From assembly GCA_022486705.1 (NCBI GenBank), contig JAKVKC010000005.1:34753-98752 (forward strand): a stretch of DNA of 64,000 bases. The letters are read 5' to 3'. Made by a program: the position numbers and the translations under genes. This document shows, one piece after another, positions 27,477 through 35,748 of the stretch (positions are counted from its first letter, which is position 1; the number at the start of each line of letters is the position of its first letter). This DNA is from Solobacterium sp. Lineage in GTDB: Bacteria; Bacillota_I; Bacilli_A; Erysipelotrichales; Erysipelotrichaceae. The notes under the pieces were generated by a model. It was not told where the DNA came from. It ran no database searches and saw only the letters and a list, made by a program, of their open reading frames with translations.

Positions 27477-29639
27477 CTAATCCAGCGTCAGCGGATTGAC
27501 ATCAATGCGCAGTCCTTTCAGATCGGCATCCGTATGATCAATAAAATACTGCACAGCATTTCTCATTTCTTCCAGATTCTTTCCCTTCAGCAGAACACGG
27601 CTGCGCACTCTATCCTGGATCTTCAGCAGACTGATCACACCGATGACCTTAAAGTTTCCGGATATTTCATTCTTGATCTTCAGGGCCAGATGATCCGCAT
27701 ATTTCTGATCAGACGCGATTACTGTCAATGCGATCAGATAGGTATAGGGCGGATATTGACCCGCTCTGCGAAAAAGCATCTCATTCTGAAAGAAAGATAC
27801 ATAATCCTGATGTGCTGCGCATTGCACCGCATAGTGATCCGGATCAAAGACCTGATAGACGACTTCCCCGTTCTGTTCCCCGCGGCCGCTTCTTCCGCCA
27901 GCCTGCATCAGAAGATCAAAAGATGTTTCACAGCTTCTGAAATCCGTACGCTTCAAACCATCATCGCCGTTGATGACACCGACCAAAGTGACATTGGGAT
28001 AGTCAAGTCCTTTCGCAATCATCTGGGTGCCTAAAAGAATATCTGCTTCATGTCTGCCAAAAGCAGCCAGGATCTTTTCATGGCTGTCCTTGCGTGAAGT
28101 CGTATCTGCATCCATGCGCAGTGTCCGCACCCCTTCGAAGCATGCATGCACTTCCTGTTCCAATCTTTCCGTACCGAAGCCCAGGGTCAGAAATCCTTCG
28201 CTGCTTCCGCATTTCGGGCAGACTCTCGGCCGGATCATTTCATAGCCGCACGCATGGCACTTCATACGGCCTTCTTCGCGATGATAGCTCATCGCAAGAT
28301 CGCAATGCGGGCAGGTAATGACTTCTCCGCATTTCCGGCATCTGAGCTGCGTATTGTAGCCCCGGCGGTTCAGCAGGAGAATGACCTGTTCTTTTCTGAC
28401 AAGACGTTCATGGATCTTCTGCTTCAGCTGCTCGGAAAGAATATAGGAATCGCCATGGCGGATGCAGTCCTTCATGGATACAATTGTTACTTTGGGCAGA
28501 GACTGATTGATGCGGTCTTTCATCACAACAAGATGATAGACATGTTTCAAGGCACGCGCGTAGGTATCCAGCGAAGGTGTAGCGGATCCTAAGATCACTT
28601 TGCAATGATGGAACTTCCCCCGCCAGATGGCCACATCGCGGCAATGATAGGATGGCTGATTCTCCTGCTTATAGGAGGCATCGTGCTCTTCATCCATAAC
28701 GATCAGGCCAAGATCATGGAACGGCAGAAAGACAGCACTGCGCGTGCCGACAACAACTTCTGCTTTCCCATTCATGACACGGCGGTACTGTTCATATTTC
28801 TGCTGTGCATTCAACCCGCTGTGATAGATAGCAAGTGCTGTTCCAAAGCGGGCAGCGACACGTTCGATCATCTGCGGCGTCAGGGCAATCTCCGGCACCA
28901 GGATCAATACCTGTTTTCCCTTCTGCAATGCCTTTTCAGCCAGCTGCAGATAGATCTCTGTCTTGCCAGATCCAGTCGCACCATGCAGCAGATAAACAGG
29001 ATCCTCTGATCCTTCAATTTCTTCCATGGCACGCTTCTGCTGGTCAGACAGAACAAAAGGAAGAGATCGGCTGCCGACAGGATGATCCTGTGCGGCTTTT
29101 TCTTTTTCAAAAATATCGACAGCATTCTTCTCGACCAAGGCATGCGCCTGACCAGGATATTTCTGCCGCAGATCATGATAGCTGATCTCCCCGGTCTGCT
29201 TGACATAAAGATATGCTTCCAATTCCTTCGGTGTCAGATCCGCCGTCTCCTGACTGAGCCGTACATATTTTTCAAATAGGATCTTCTGCTTTGAACTGAT
29301 TGGTTTCACCTTTCCCGGCAGCATAGCCTGAAAGCAGCTGATGGCTGTCGACAGTGTCTGCTCTTTCATCCAAAGTGCGAGATCATGCAGTTCAGGCGTG
29401 ATCAAAGATGATTCATCCAGAACCCGGATGATCTTCTTTACGGAGAAGCCAAGTCTTGCCTTCAGCTGTTCCGGTGTCTCCGCTGTATCCGTACATGATT
29501 CCACGAAGCCAACGGCACGGCCATGACCAAAAGGCACTTCTACACGTGCCCCCTGCTCTGCCTGCACATCGCTCAGATAGGCAAAGGTCTGATCCAGTTT
29601 TCTGATCGGATGCTCGATCCAGCATTGTATCAGTTTCAT
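27477..29639 (-). CDS. priA: Primosomal protein N', replication restart helicase PriA
   Basis: PriA recognises stalled forks and reloads the replisome. The 720-residue protein has an N-terminal DNA-binding domain, helicase motifs GATGSGKTEIYL (Walker A) and DEEHDASYK, a zinc-binding insert with paired cysteines (CRKCG, CPHC, CHACG, CPKCGS), and later motifs LGTQMIAKGLDYPNVTLVG and QAGGRSGRG. ATG at 29639, with AGGT upstream, is chosen over a frame extended by ten codons. It begins the leftward priA-to-thiN operon. Confidence 0.95.
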   Translation of the reverse strand: MKLIQCWIEHPIRKLDQTFAYLSDVQAEQGARVEVPFGHGRAVGFVESCTDTAETPEQLKARLGFSVKKIIRVLDESSLITPELHDLALWMKEQTLSTAISCFQAMLPGKVKPISSKQKILFEKYVRLSQETADLTPKELEAYLYVKQTGEISYHDLRQKYPGQAHALVEKNAVDIFEKEKAAQDHPVGSRSLPFVLSDQQKRAMEEIEGSEDPVYLLHGATGSGKTEIYLQLAEKALQKGKQVLILVPEIALTPQMIERVAARFGTALAIYHSGLNAQQKYEQYRRVMNGKAEVVVGTRSAVFLPFHDLGLIVMDEEHDASYKQENQPSYHCRDVAIWRGKFHHCKVILGSATPSLDTYARALKHVYHLVVMKDRINQSLPKVTIVSMKDCIRHGDSYILSEQLKQKIHERLVRKEQVILLLNRRGYNTQLRCRKCGEVITCPHCDLAMSYHREEGRMKCHACGYEMIRPRVCPKCGSSEGFLTLGFGTERLEQEVHACFEGVRTLRMDADTTSRKDSHEKILAAFGRHEADILLGTQMIAKGLDYPNVTLVGVINGDDGLKRTDFRSCETSFDLLMQAGGRSGRGEQNGEVVYQVFDPDHYAVQCAAHQDYVSFFQNEMLFRRAGQYPPYTYLIALTVIASDQKYADHLALKIKNEISGNFKVIGVISLLKIQDRVRSRVLLKGKNLEEMRNAVQYFIDHTDADLKGLRIDVNPLTLD

Positions 29640-29657
29640 TTTATTTACCTGCAGTAC

Positions 29658-29663
29658 ATTATA
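29658..29663 (-). promoter_or_regulatory. Candidate -10 box for priA
   Basis: A perfect TATAAT on the minus strand about 20 nt before the priA start. No clear -35 box is seen. It is back to back with the proB promoter in the same 94-bp gap. Confidence 0.35.
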
Positions 29664-29679
29664 AAGCAAGAATCATTTC

Positions 29680-29709
29680 TCTGCACTCCGCTTGAAAATG
29701 TGACATAAT
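29680..29709 (+). promoter_or_regulatory. Candidate extended -10 promoter for proBAC
   Basis: TGA directly before CATAAT (29704-29709) forms an extended -10 element; the -35 (TCTGCA at 29680) is weak. It lies about 25 nt before the proB start, leaving no room for a T-box or other riboswitch. Confidence 0.45.
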
Positions 29710-29733
29710 ATGAAAATGCAAGGGGAATCTTTC

Positions 29734-30519
29734 ATGAAAAAATGGAAAAGAATCGTTGTTAAAGTCGGCACAAGTACACTGACCTATCCCAGCTGCCGCC
29801 TGAATATCCGGCGTATTGAAAAATTGGTCAAAGTGCTCAGCGATATACGCAATTCCGGTACAGAAGTCCTGCTGGTATCCTCCGGAGCCATTGCGATGGG
29901 CGTCGGCAAACTTGGTCTCAGCAAACGTCCCAGCGGCTTAGCAGAAAAACAGGCATGCGCTGCGGTCGGTCAGTGCGAACTGATGTACATCTACGATAAA
30001 CTTTTCAGCGAATACAATCATAACGTAGCTCAGGTACTGCTGACCGGCAGCGATCTGAAGAATCCTGCTCACTTGGAAAATGTCAGAAATACGATTCATA
30101 ATCTGATCAAACTGGATACGATCCCCGTCTTAAATGAAAATGATACGGTATCTACCGACGAGATCACTTCGATCGGTGATAATGACACATTGGCGGCACT
30201 TGTCTGTGAAGCAGCCGATGCCGATCTGCTGATTCTGCTGTCGGATATCGATGGGCTCTACACAGCAGATCCGAATAAAGATAAGAGCGCCGAGATCATT
30301 CACCGTGTTTCGCAGATTACGCCAAAGATCCGCAGTCTTGCAGGAGGATCTTCGACTTCTCAAGGCACCGGCGGCATGGCGACCAAAGTCAATGCAGCTG
30401 CGATCTGTCTGAAGGATCATATCGATATGGTCATTGCCAACGGCAGCGACCCTTTGATCCTTTATGATATCCTGCAGGGCAAAGAAGCTGGCACACTCTT
30501 TTCGAGCAATCTGAAATGA
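29734..30519 (+). CDS. proB: Glutamate 5-kinase
   Basis: ProB phosphorylates glutamate, the first step of proline synthesis. The 261-residue protein has only the amino-acid kinase domain (VVKVGTSTL start, VSSGAIAMGVGKL, NENDTVST, SDIDGLYTADP, GTGGMATKVNAA) and lacks the C-terminal PUA domain of the longer enzymes. ATG at 29734 with AAGGGG upstream is chosen over an in-frame ATG at 29710. It overlaps proA by 4 nt. Confidence 0.95.
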   Translation: MKKWKRIVVKVGTSTLTYPSCRLNIRRIEKLVKVLSDIRNSGTEVLLVSSGAIAMGVGKLGLSKRPSGLAEKQACAAVGQCELMYIYDKLFSEYNHNVAQVLLTGSDLKNPAHLENVRNTIHNLIKLDTIPVLNENDTVSTDEITSIGDNDTLAALVCEAADADLLILLSDIDGLYTADPNKDKSAEIIHRVSQITPKIRSLAGGSSTSQGTGGMATKVNAAAICLKDHIDMVIANGSDPLILYDILQGKEAGTLFSSNLK

Positions 30520-31754
30520 CTTCGCTGAAAGAACAATGCCAGCTCGCTAAACGTGCTTCACGTTCGCTCCGCACCTTGTCAATCGAAAAAAGAAATGCTG
30601 TCCTAAGAGCTTTCGCTGATAATCTCAGAAAGCACCAGGATGAGATACTGCAGGCAAATCAAATGGATCTGAAAGAAGCTTCTGCCCTGTCTGAAGCTTT
30701 TCAGGATCGCCTGATGCTTGATTCAGAGCGCCTGCAGGCAATTGCTGAGGGCGTCGAACAGATTGCAGATCTGGATGATCCGCTGCATAAAGTATTGGAG
30801 GACCGTATTCTGTCCTCCGGCATCCACCTTCAGAAGATCACGGTGCCGATGGGCGTGATCGGCATCATCTTTGAATCACGGCCGAATGTATCCGCTGACT
30901 GCACTGCCTTATGCTTCAAAGCAGGAAGTGCCTGCGTCTTAAAAGGCGGCAAAGATTCCTATCATTCCTGCTTAGCCATAGTGGCCCAGATGAAAGCGGC
31001 GCTTCACCAGTATGGTGCGGATGAAAATGCGGCTGTTCTTGCTGAAAATCCAACTCATGAAGAAACCCAGATCATGATGGAAGACCGTTCTTCGCTCGAT
31101 CTGCTGATCCCGCGCGGAAATAAAAAACTGATTCAGTCTGTCATTGCACATGCCAAAGTTCCGGTCATTGAAACTGGTGCAGGTGTATGCCATACATATG
31201 TTGATGAGAGTGCCAATCTGAATATGGCTCTGCAGATCGCCGTCAATGCAAAATGCTCACGGCCTTCCGTATGCAATGCTATGGAGACACTGCTGGTCCA
31301 TGAAGGAATTGCGCAGGCCTTCCTGCCGATGCTGTGTGCAGAAATGCAGAAACAAAATGTGATCATTCATGCCGATGAAAAAACACGGCAGATTGTTCCA
31401 GGATTGAAAGCAGCCGATGAGGAATCATGGTCAACGGAATACAATCGCCTGGAAATGAATCTCAAAGTTGTTGGATCGGTACAGGAAGCAGTTGACCATA
31501 TTGAAAAATACGGAACTCATCACAGTGAATGCATTGTTTCAGAAACACCTGAAAATGTACAGTACTTTATGGATGGCTGCGACAGCGCCTGTGTCTACCA
31601 CAATGCCTCCACAAGATTTACGGATGGATTTGAATTTGGGCTCGGCGGCGAGATTGGCATCAGCACCCAAAAGCTCCATGCCAGAGGTCCCTTGGGCCTA
31701 AAAGAATTAACAACATATACATATCACTTAGAAGGAAAAGGAGAAACCAGATGA
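30516..31754 (+). CDS. proA: Gamma-glutamyl phosphate reductase
   Basis: ProA reduces gamma-glutamyl phosphate to glutamate semialdehyde with NADPH. The 412-residue aldehyde-dehydrogenase fold protein shows VPMGVIGIIFESRPNV, LKGGKDSYHS, the catalytic Cys in NAKCSRPSVCNAMETLL, and the late FGLGGEIGISTQKLHARGP block. It is joined to proB and proC by ATGA overlaps, so the three are made from one message. Confidence 0.96.
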   Translation: MTSLKEQCQLAKRASRSLRTLSIEKRNAVLRAFADNLRKHQDEILQANQMDLKEASALSEAFQDRLMLDSERLQAIAEGVEQIADLDDPLHKVLEDRILSSGIHLQKITVPMGVIGIIFESRPNVSADCTALCFKAGSACVLKGGKDSYHSCLAIVAQMKAALHQYGADENAAVLAENPTHEETQIMMEDRSSLDLLIPRGNKKLIQSVIAHAKVPVIETGAGVCHTYVDESANLNMALQIAVNAKCSRPSVCNAMETLLVHEGIAQAFLPMLCAEMQKQNVIIHADEKTRQIVPGLKAADEESWSTEYNRLEMNLKVVGSVQEAVDHIEKYGTHHSECIVSETPENVQYFMDGCDSACVYHNASTRFTDGFEFGLGGEIGISTQKLHARGPLGLKELTTYTYHLEGKGETR

Positions 31755-32560
31755 AGAACAGTAAAAAATATCAATTAGGAATCATTGGCTTAGGACATAT
31801 GGGATCTGCCATTGCCAGAGGTGCCGTGCGCAAAGAATATATTGAACGCTATCAAGTAGCTGTCTATGATCCGAGCAAGCATGCACAGGCTGACAGTGCG
31901 GTCGAAGAATTCGCCTACCTGTCCTCACCTAGAGAGCTTGTCCGGAACAGTCATATTGTTCTGCTTGCCGTCACGCCGCAGAAATTAGATGAAGTATTGG
32001 AAGCAATTCATGGTGAAGAGATCGATGTTGTACTGTCGATCGTCACGGGAGCTTCAATCTCCCATCTGCAGAATGCTTTAGGAAATATTCCTGTGATCCG
32101 TGCCATGCCGAATACACCGCTGCAGATCAATGAAGGTGCGACTGCCCTATGCATGTCCAAGAACTGCTTAGCTGATGATTATGACTTTGTCTTCCAGCTG
32201 TTCGCTTCCATGGGCGTCACCCGGACCATCTCAGAAGAGCAGATGAATGATATCGTTGCTGTACATGGCTCCACTCCTGCCTATGTTTATTACTTCGTTG
32301 ACTGCATCATCAAGGATGCTGTAAAAAGAGGAATTGATGCGGAATCTGCCAGAGCTCTCTTGGTGCAGACCGTCATCGGGGCTGGCGAGCTGCTGGCCAA
32401 GAATGCCGATAAGCCATTGGATGATTTCATCAGTGAAGTAGCTACCGAAGGCGGCACGACAATTGAAGCGGTCAATACTTTGAAAAATGAAAAGATGGAT
32501 ACGATCATTCATGATGCAAATGAGAACTGCATCAAACGTGCAAAAGAACTAGGAAAATAG
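31751..32560 (+). CDS. proC: Pyrroline-5-carboxylate reductase
   Basis: ProC performs the last step of proline synthesis. The 269-residue protein has the N-terminal Rossmann motif IGLGHMGSAIARG, the VIRAMPNTPLQINEGATAL block, and the signature VATEGGTTIEAVNTL near the C-terminus. It completes the proBAC operon and is followed by a terminator. Confidence 0.95.
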   Translation: MKNSKKYQLGIIGLGHMGSAIARGAVRKEYIERYQVAVYDPSKHAQADSAVEEFAYLSSPRELVRNSHIVLLAVTPQKLDEVLEAIHGEEIDVVLSIVTGASISHLQNALGNIPVIRAMPNTPLQINEGATALCMSKNCLADDYDFVFQLFASMGVTRTISEEQMNDIVAVHGSTPAYVYYFVDCIIKDAVKRGIDAESARALLVQTVIGAGELLAKNADKPLDDFISEVATEGGTTIEAVNTLKNEKMDTIIHDANENCIKRAKELGK

Positions 32561-32587
32561 GACTCGCTCTGAGCCCTGTTTTTTTTC
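32559..32587 (+). terminator. Terminator of proBAC
   Basis: AGG/CCT and CTC/GAG form a stem with one internal A-C mismatch and a 5-nt loop; a run of T residues follows from 32579. Confidence 0.7.
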
Positions 32588-32603
32588 TATGACCATTGGC
32601 AGT

Positions 32604-33122
32604 TCATTCCGTCCTGCCGAACATTTCTTCTTCAAAAGCATCCAATTCTTTTTGCTTTCTGATCACGGTAATTTTTTCAGGATACTTGCGCATGATCTGC
32701 TGATACCGCTGTCTTTTTTCTCCAGTACGTCCTTTATACAGGATCCACCATATAAATTCAGCATCCATCTTTTCCATACATCCAGATGCGATGCTTTCAC
32801 GTGATGTATGGCGATATTGAAAGTATCTGTGCACCGCCCGATAGAGACAGTTCCATCTTGAGAAGTCCATGAACACGATCTTATCGGCGGATGCCATGCG
32901 CTCTTTCTGCAGAAAGCTCTTATAATTGCCATCAATGATCCAATTGGATTGAGACATGAACTGCCTCACTATAGAAACCGCTTCATCCCTGTCTCTTTCT
33001 TTCCAGCCATTTTCAAACTGAACGGTATCCAAATACAGAAGCGGCAGCTGATACACATCATGCATTTTCTTTGCTAGAGTAGACTTTCCGCTGCCCGAGT
33101 ATCCGATAACAGCAATTTTCAT
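32604..33122 (-). CDS. P-loop NTPase, DNA topology modulation protein FlaR-like
   Basis: This 172-residue protein is a small kinase-fold NTPase: Walker A GYSGSGKSTLA at the N-terminus, a WIIDGNY block, and a C-terminal basic helix (YQQIMRKYPEKITVIRK). It resembles proteins annotated as FlaR or adenylate-kinase-like; no specific substrate can be named. ATG at 33122 is preceded by AAAGGAG. It is the last host gene before the prophage; a terminator lies just upstream. Confidence 0.75.
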   Translation of the reverse strand: MKIAVIGYSGSGKSTLAKKMHDVYQLPLLYLDTVQFENGWKERDRDEAVSIVRQFMSQSNWIIDGNYKSFLQKERMASADKIVFMDFSRWNCLYRAVHRYFQYRHTSRESIASGCMEKMDAEFIWWILYKGRTGEKRQRYQQIMRKYPEKITVIRKQKELDAFEEEMFGRTE

Positions 33123-33137
33123 TCTGTCTCCTTTCAG

Positions 33138-33162
33138 AAAAAAAAGCTGATTCTGCATCAGC
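33138..33162 (-). terminator. Leftward terminator at the left edge of the prophage (original tRNA terminator)
   Basis: On the minus strand a 6-bp perfect stem (GCTGAT/ATCAGC), 5-nt loop and eight T residues. In an unoccupied chromosome this would lie about 10 nt beyond the tRNA-Val 3' end, so it is probably the tRNA gene's own terminator, now ~30 kb away. Confidence 0.75.
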
Positions 33163-33171
33163 CATTTCATT

Positions 33172-33184
33172 TAGTGGAGGCTAT
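33172..33184. repeat. attL core, 13-bp direct repeat
   Basis: TAGTGGAGGCTAT is repeated exactly at 63745-63757. The flanking base differs on each side at both ends. The repeat equals the last tRNA-Val bases plus the following four bases, the usual tyrosine-integrase target. Confidence 0.85.
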
Positions 33185-33302
33185 TCCATCCACTAACATA
33201 TATCGCTGATGTTTAGATTTGATATTATGCGCTCAACCATTGTATATATGCAAATGTTTGTATGCCATTGAATGCTGTTTATATTGTGCTGTGCGCATAT
33301 GT

Positions 33303-33324
33303 TTCACCCAAAATTCACCCAAAA
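33303..33324 (+). repeat. Tandem 11-bp repeats near attL, likely integrase arm sites
   Basis: TTCACCCAAAA occurs twice in direct tandem (33303-33313 and 33314-33324). Two related copies in the same orientation lie near attR at 63669-63691. Such repeats at both ends are typical arm-type integrase-binding sites. The rest of 33185-33302 shows no gene. Confidence 0.6.
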
Positions 33325-33350
33325 ATATTCAAAGAAATTCATCATGTCTA

Positions 33351-33379
33351 TTGACATACTACCTTTAGTATGCTATATT
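33351..33379 (+). promoter_or_regulatory. Strong promoter with embedded palindromic operator
   Basis: Consensus TTGACA (33351-33356), 17-nt spacer and TATATT (33374-33379). The spacer is a perfect inverted repeat, CATACTA (33355-33361) and TAGTATG (33366-33372) around a 4-nt centre, which looks like a repressor site blocking the promoter. The ribbon-helix-helix protein at 33667 is the natural candidate. Confidence 0.75.
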
Positions 33380-33402
33380 ATAAGTACAGAAAGGGGGAAC
33401 AG

Positions 33403-33507
33403 ATGAATGCCTCAGAAATAATAATAGTCTTGCTAAACTTGATGACAGCGTTAATTAACCTCGTGACGGCAATAACGTTAATCAAACAAGCACGCAAGAC
33501 CAAATAA
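33403..33507 (+). CDS. 34-residue hydrophobic peptide, holin-like or type I toxin-like
   Basis: The product, starting MNASEIIIVLLNLM, is a single membrane helix (residues ~5-28) ending in a basic tail (KQARKTK). It has a strong ribosome-binding site (AAAGGGGG) and the strong promoter above. Size and layout resemble the short toxins of type I toxin-antitoxin systems (TxpA/BsrG group) or the peptides called holin-like toxin. I see no toxicity determinant beyond that, so function is inferred. Confidence 0.55.
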   Translation: MNASEIIIVLLNLMTALINLVTAITLIKQARKTK

Positions 33508-33512
33508 GCACC

Positions 33513-33532
33513 GAGGGAACGAAAGTTCCCTC
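33513..33532 (+). terminator. Hairpin between the two small membrane-peptide genes
   Basis: An 8-bp perfect stem GAGGGAAC/GTTCCCTC with a GAAA tetraloop. The nearest T-rich tract starts about 8 nt later, so it may be a weak terminator, an RNA-stabilising element or an antisense-RNA-type structure. Confidence 0.5.
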
Positions 33533-33572
33533 TCCATCTATTTTATATCACAGCAAAAAGGAGGATGCAAAT

Positions 33573-33665
33573 ATGCAGATAATTAACATTATTACACTGG
33601 CAATATCAATAGTAGCTTTAACTGTATCGATCATTACACTTTATATGGTTAGAAAAGAGAAATAA
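33573..33665 (+). CDS. 30-residue hydrophobic peptide
   Basis: This second tiny gene encodes one membrane helix followed by MVRKEK. AAAAGGAGG precedes the ATG at good distance. It ends one base before the start codon of the ribbon-helix-helix gene. It parallels the first peptide in size, hydrophobicity and basic C-terminus without close identity. Function unknown; a toxin or small regulator of a membrane protein are options. Confidence 0.5.
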   Translation: MQIINIITLAISIVALTVSIITLYMVRKEK

Positions 33666-33666
33666 C

Positions 33667-33876
33667 ATGTCAAAACAAGCAAGTGGAAACTTCGACCAGT
33701 CAAAATATCAAAACGATTGGAACAAGAAGAACATGAAACGTGTTTCTGCTGATTACAAAACTGATTTTGTCGAGGAATTCAAAGCCTCCTGTAAGGAATT
33801 GGGTCTGTCACAGTCTGATGTAATCAGAGAAGCAATGCGAAAAACAATCGAACGTGCTAAGAAGGTCAGCAAATAA
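33667..33876 (+). CDS. Ribbon-helix-helix DNA-binding protein
   Basis: The 69-residue product has a basic N-terminus and the RHH pattern: a short strand (KRVSADYK), then helix, turn and helix in CKELGLSQSDVIREAMRKTIE. Such proteins (Arc/CopG class) bind palindromes as dimers and often autoregulate. The palindrome at 33355-33372 in the upstream promoter is the likely target. It follows the 30-residue peptide by one base. Confidence 0.65.
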   Translation: MSKQASGNFDQSKYQNDWNKKNMKRVSADYKTDFVEEFKASCKELGLSQSDVIREAMRKTIERAKKVSK

Positions 33877-33902
33877 TTGCTGGCTTTTCTTATTCAAGAC
33901 AC

Positions 33903-33941
33903 AAAAAAAGCCATCACCCAAAAGGATGATGGCTAGTTTTT
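33903..33941. terminator. Bidirectional terminator between the small-peptide module and holin gene
   Basis: An 8-bp perfect stem AGCCATCA/TGATGGCT with further C-G pairs inside. Leftward it is followed by seven T residues, ending the late phage transcript; rightward it has a T-run after TAG. Confidence 0.85.
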
Positions 33942-34293
33942 ACTTTCCACTGTCAGCGTAATGGTCAGTTGCTTCAGCAGTCTCTGATTTTGCGTCAGAA
34001 TTATCAGATGATTTATTTTCTGTTGATTCCGTAACGCCAATAACTCCTGGCTCTGTATACGTCAGTGCTCTGTCACTGTCCACAACCCCTGGAGTAGTCG
34101 GGTCTGTAACGACTCCTAAAACCGTCAAAAATGCAAACAGCGCGTTGATCACACTCGCCAGCGATTTGTCTAAGCATCCAAAATCCCAGTTATACCCAAA
34201 CAATGATAGTACAGTCTGAATCAGCAGTAGTGCCGCTGCCACTGCTGCCAGCCAAAATGATTTGTTCTTAATTCTTACTTTCCAATTAATCAT
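33940..34293 (-). CDS. Phage holin, phi LC3 family
   Basis: The 117-residue protein begins MINWKVRIKNKSFWLA, has two membrane segments (about 13-30 and 42-63), and the family block LGVVTDPTTPGVVDSDRALTY. Holins of this family permeabilise the membrane to release the endolysin at the end of the lytic cycle. The Ser/Glu/Asp-rich tail after residue 85 is variable. It is the last gene of the late operon. Confidence 0.9.
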   Translation of the reverse strand: MINWKVRIKNKSFWLAAVAAALLLIQTVLSLFGYNWDFGCLDKSLASVINALFAFLTVLGVVTDPTTPGVVDSDRALTYTEPGVIGVTESTENKSSDNSDAKSETAEATDHYADSGK

Positions 34294-34296
34294 GAT

Positions 34297-34599
34297 TCAT
34301 TCCTCCTTCATCGGTAGTTTCTCTACCTCTTTCATGAGCTTCTCTCCAGTTCCATTGCCACCGCGCTTTCGGTATGGCTTATAGATGTACTCATTTATAT
34401 TCTCGTATTCTTCGCGCGTGACATAGCCACGCCGAATATACTCCGTTGCCAGTGCATAAATTCTGTCGTGGCCAAGCCCCATGAGCAAATCATGCTTGCT
34501 GTCATGGCGCTGGATCATAAACACAAGCAGCCCAGTTACGCCGGAGCTTGTCATCGCAGTGACCAAAGCTATAGCAAGCGTCTGAAAGAATGGGTCCAT
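34297..34599 (-). CDS. Small phage membrane protein between lysin and holin
   Basis: The 100-residue protein has one N-terminal membrane segment (residues ~6-30) followed by a charged cytosolic part with the block EYIRRGYVTREEYENINEYIYKPY. Similar proteins are common beside lysins in Bacillota siphophages, usually without assigned function. A second holin component or lysis regulator fits the position; this is inference. Confidence 0.65.
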   Translation of the reverse strand: MDPFFQTLAIALVTAMTSSGVTGLLVFMIQRHDSKHDLLMGLGHDRIYALATEYIRRGYVTREEYENINEYIYKPYRKRGGNGTGEKLMKEVEKLPMKEE

Positions 34600-34603
34600 A
34601 GCA

Positions 34604-35584
34604 TCACTTCACTCTGATCTGCTGCCCAGGGTAGATCATATTAGCATCTGCGATTCCGTTAATTGACTGCAGTTTTTGCCATGTCGTTCCATTAGCATCC
34701 GCAATACCTGACAATGTGTCGCCGGCTTCGACGGTATAATACTGCTCATCTTCAGTCTGACCAGATACGATCCTATTAACCTTATCCTGGATAGACGCCG
34801 CATCATATCCAAGCGTAGAAAGCTTTGTCCAGCGTTCCTCACCGTAGACTCCATTCCACCCGTGAGACCCCTCTACAATATATTGAGCAATCTCATCATC
34901 TGTTGGCTTTTCCTCAACAACAGGGTTTTCAACTGGTGCTGGAGCTGCTGGATTTTCTTCAACACATGCATACTTATTCCAAACTCCAAGATCACCATAG
35001 AAAGCATTGCAGTCAATGTTTCCATCGTATCCATCAAGCTGGCCAACAGACGTCCACTGCCACATACAATAGAACGGCCACTGACCATTCTCTGGTGTAT
35101 TGCCAACATTTGTCTGGTCATAGTTTCTATCTGGCTCATTGTCCCGATACTTTGCAATCCATAATCCGTAATTTCCATTAATTACAGATGACCAATCATA
35201 GCTGGTAACGATTGATTCAGACATGTAAATAACAGGCTTAACACCTGTTTGCCGATAGACCTCATCAAGCCAGCGTTTTGCCCACGCAACGTCCCACTTG
35301 TTCTCTGCCTCCCAGTCAAGGCATGGAATAGCATGGCCAAAGTAATTCTTTGTGTTTTCGACGAAAAAATCTGCTTCTGCGACAGCATCGTTAATAGGAC
35401 GTGCAAAATGGTAAAATCCTACAGGCTTGCCAAGGGACATTGCCTTTTGAATAAAAGAATCGCAGCATGGATCTACATATCCAATTCCTTCTGTTGATTT
35501 TGCAATTACAAAATCAAATTTGATAGCGGATAAATCAATACCGTCCTGCCACTTACTAATGTCAATTCCATTCATTTGTGTCAT
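34604..35584 (-). CDS. Endolysin: GH25 muramidase with Cpl-7-like and LysM domains
   Basis: The 326-residue lysin cleaves peptidoglycan glycan chains. Residues ~1-200 are a glycoside hydrolase 25 domain (NGIDISKWQDGID start; acidic catalytic residues in CLDWEAE and the D in GIDISKWQ). After a Pro-rich linker comes a Cpl-7/CW_7-like repeat (EIAQYIVEGSHGWNGVYGEER) and a C-terminal LysM (YYTVEAGDTLSGIADANG). No signal peptide is seen, so export needs the adjacent holin. Confidence 0.93.
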   Translation of the reverse strand: MTQMNGIDISKWQDGIDLSAIKFDFVIAKSTEGIGYVDPCCDSFIQKAMSLGKPVGFYHFARPINDAVAEADFFVENTKNYFGHAIPCLDWEAENKWDVAWAKRWLDEVYRQTGVKPVIYMSESIVTSYDWSSVINGNYGLWIAKYRDNEPDRNYDQTNVGNTPENGQWPFYCMWQWTSVGQLDGYDGNIDCNAFYGDLGVWNKYACVEENPAAPAPVENPVVEEKPTDDEIAQYIVEGSHGWNGVYGEERWTKLSTLGYDAASIQDKVNRIVSGQTEDEQYYTVEAGDTLSGIADANGTTWQKLQSINGIADANMIYPGQQIRVK

Positions 35585-35601
35585 TTTCTTTCCTCTTTTC
35601 T

Positions 35602-35627
35602 AAATAAAAAACACGCATCACGTGTTT
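35602..35627 (-). terminator. Terminator between tail-tip/DGR genes and lysis genes
   Basis: On the minus strand a 7-bp perfect stem AAACACG/CGTGTTT with 5-nt loop is followed by five T. It could lower lysis-gene expression relative to tail genes. Confidence 0.65.
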
Positions 35628-35634
35628 AATGACA

Positions 35635-35748
35635 TTAAGAATTGCTGTCCAGACTAATCAGATCCTGCACTTCTTTTTTCCAATGCTCAGGAACGTCATC
35701 AATCGTTATTCTTCCGGCCGAAATCCATCTATAATAAATGTATTTCAT
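35635..35748 (-). CDS. 37-residue XkdX-like small phage protein
   Basis: The product begins MKYIYYRWISAGRIT and continues with a short acidic/basic helix (EHWKKEVQDLI). Size, the early Tyr/Trp/Arg block and the position after tail-fibre genes resemble XkdX-type proteins, whose role is unknown. Its ATG overlaps the stop of the gene before it by 4 nt. Confidence 0.6.
   Translation of the reverse strand: MKYIYYRWISAGRITIDDVPEHWKKEVQDLISLDSNS

Noticed and set aside
29640..29733. T-box or other riboswitch before proBAC
   Set aside because: The gap is 94 bp and the candidate promoter leaves about 20 nt of leader, too short for any known riboswitch.
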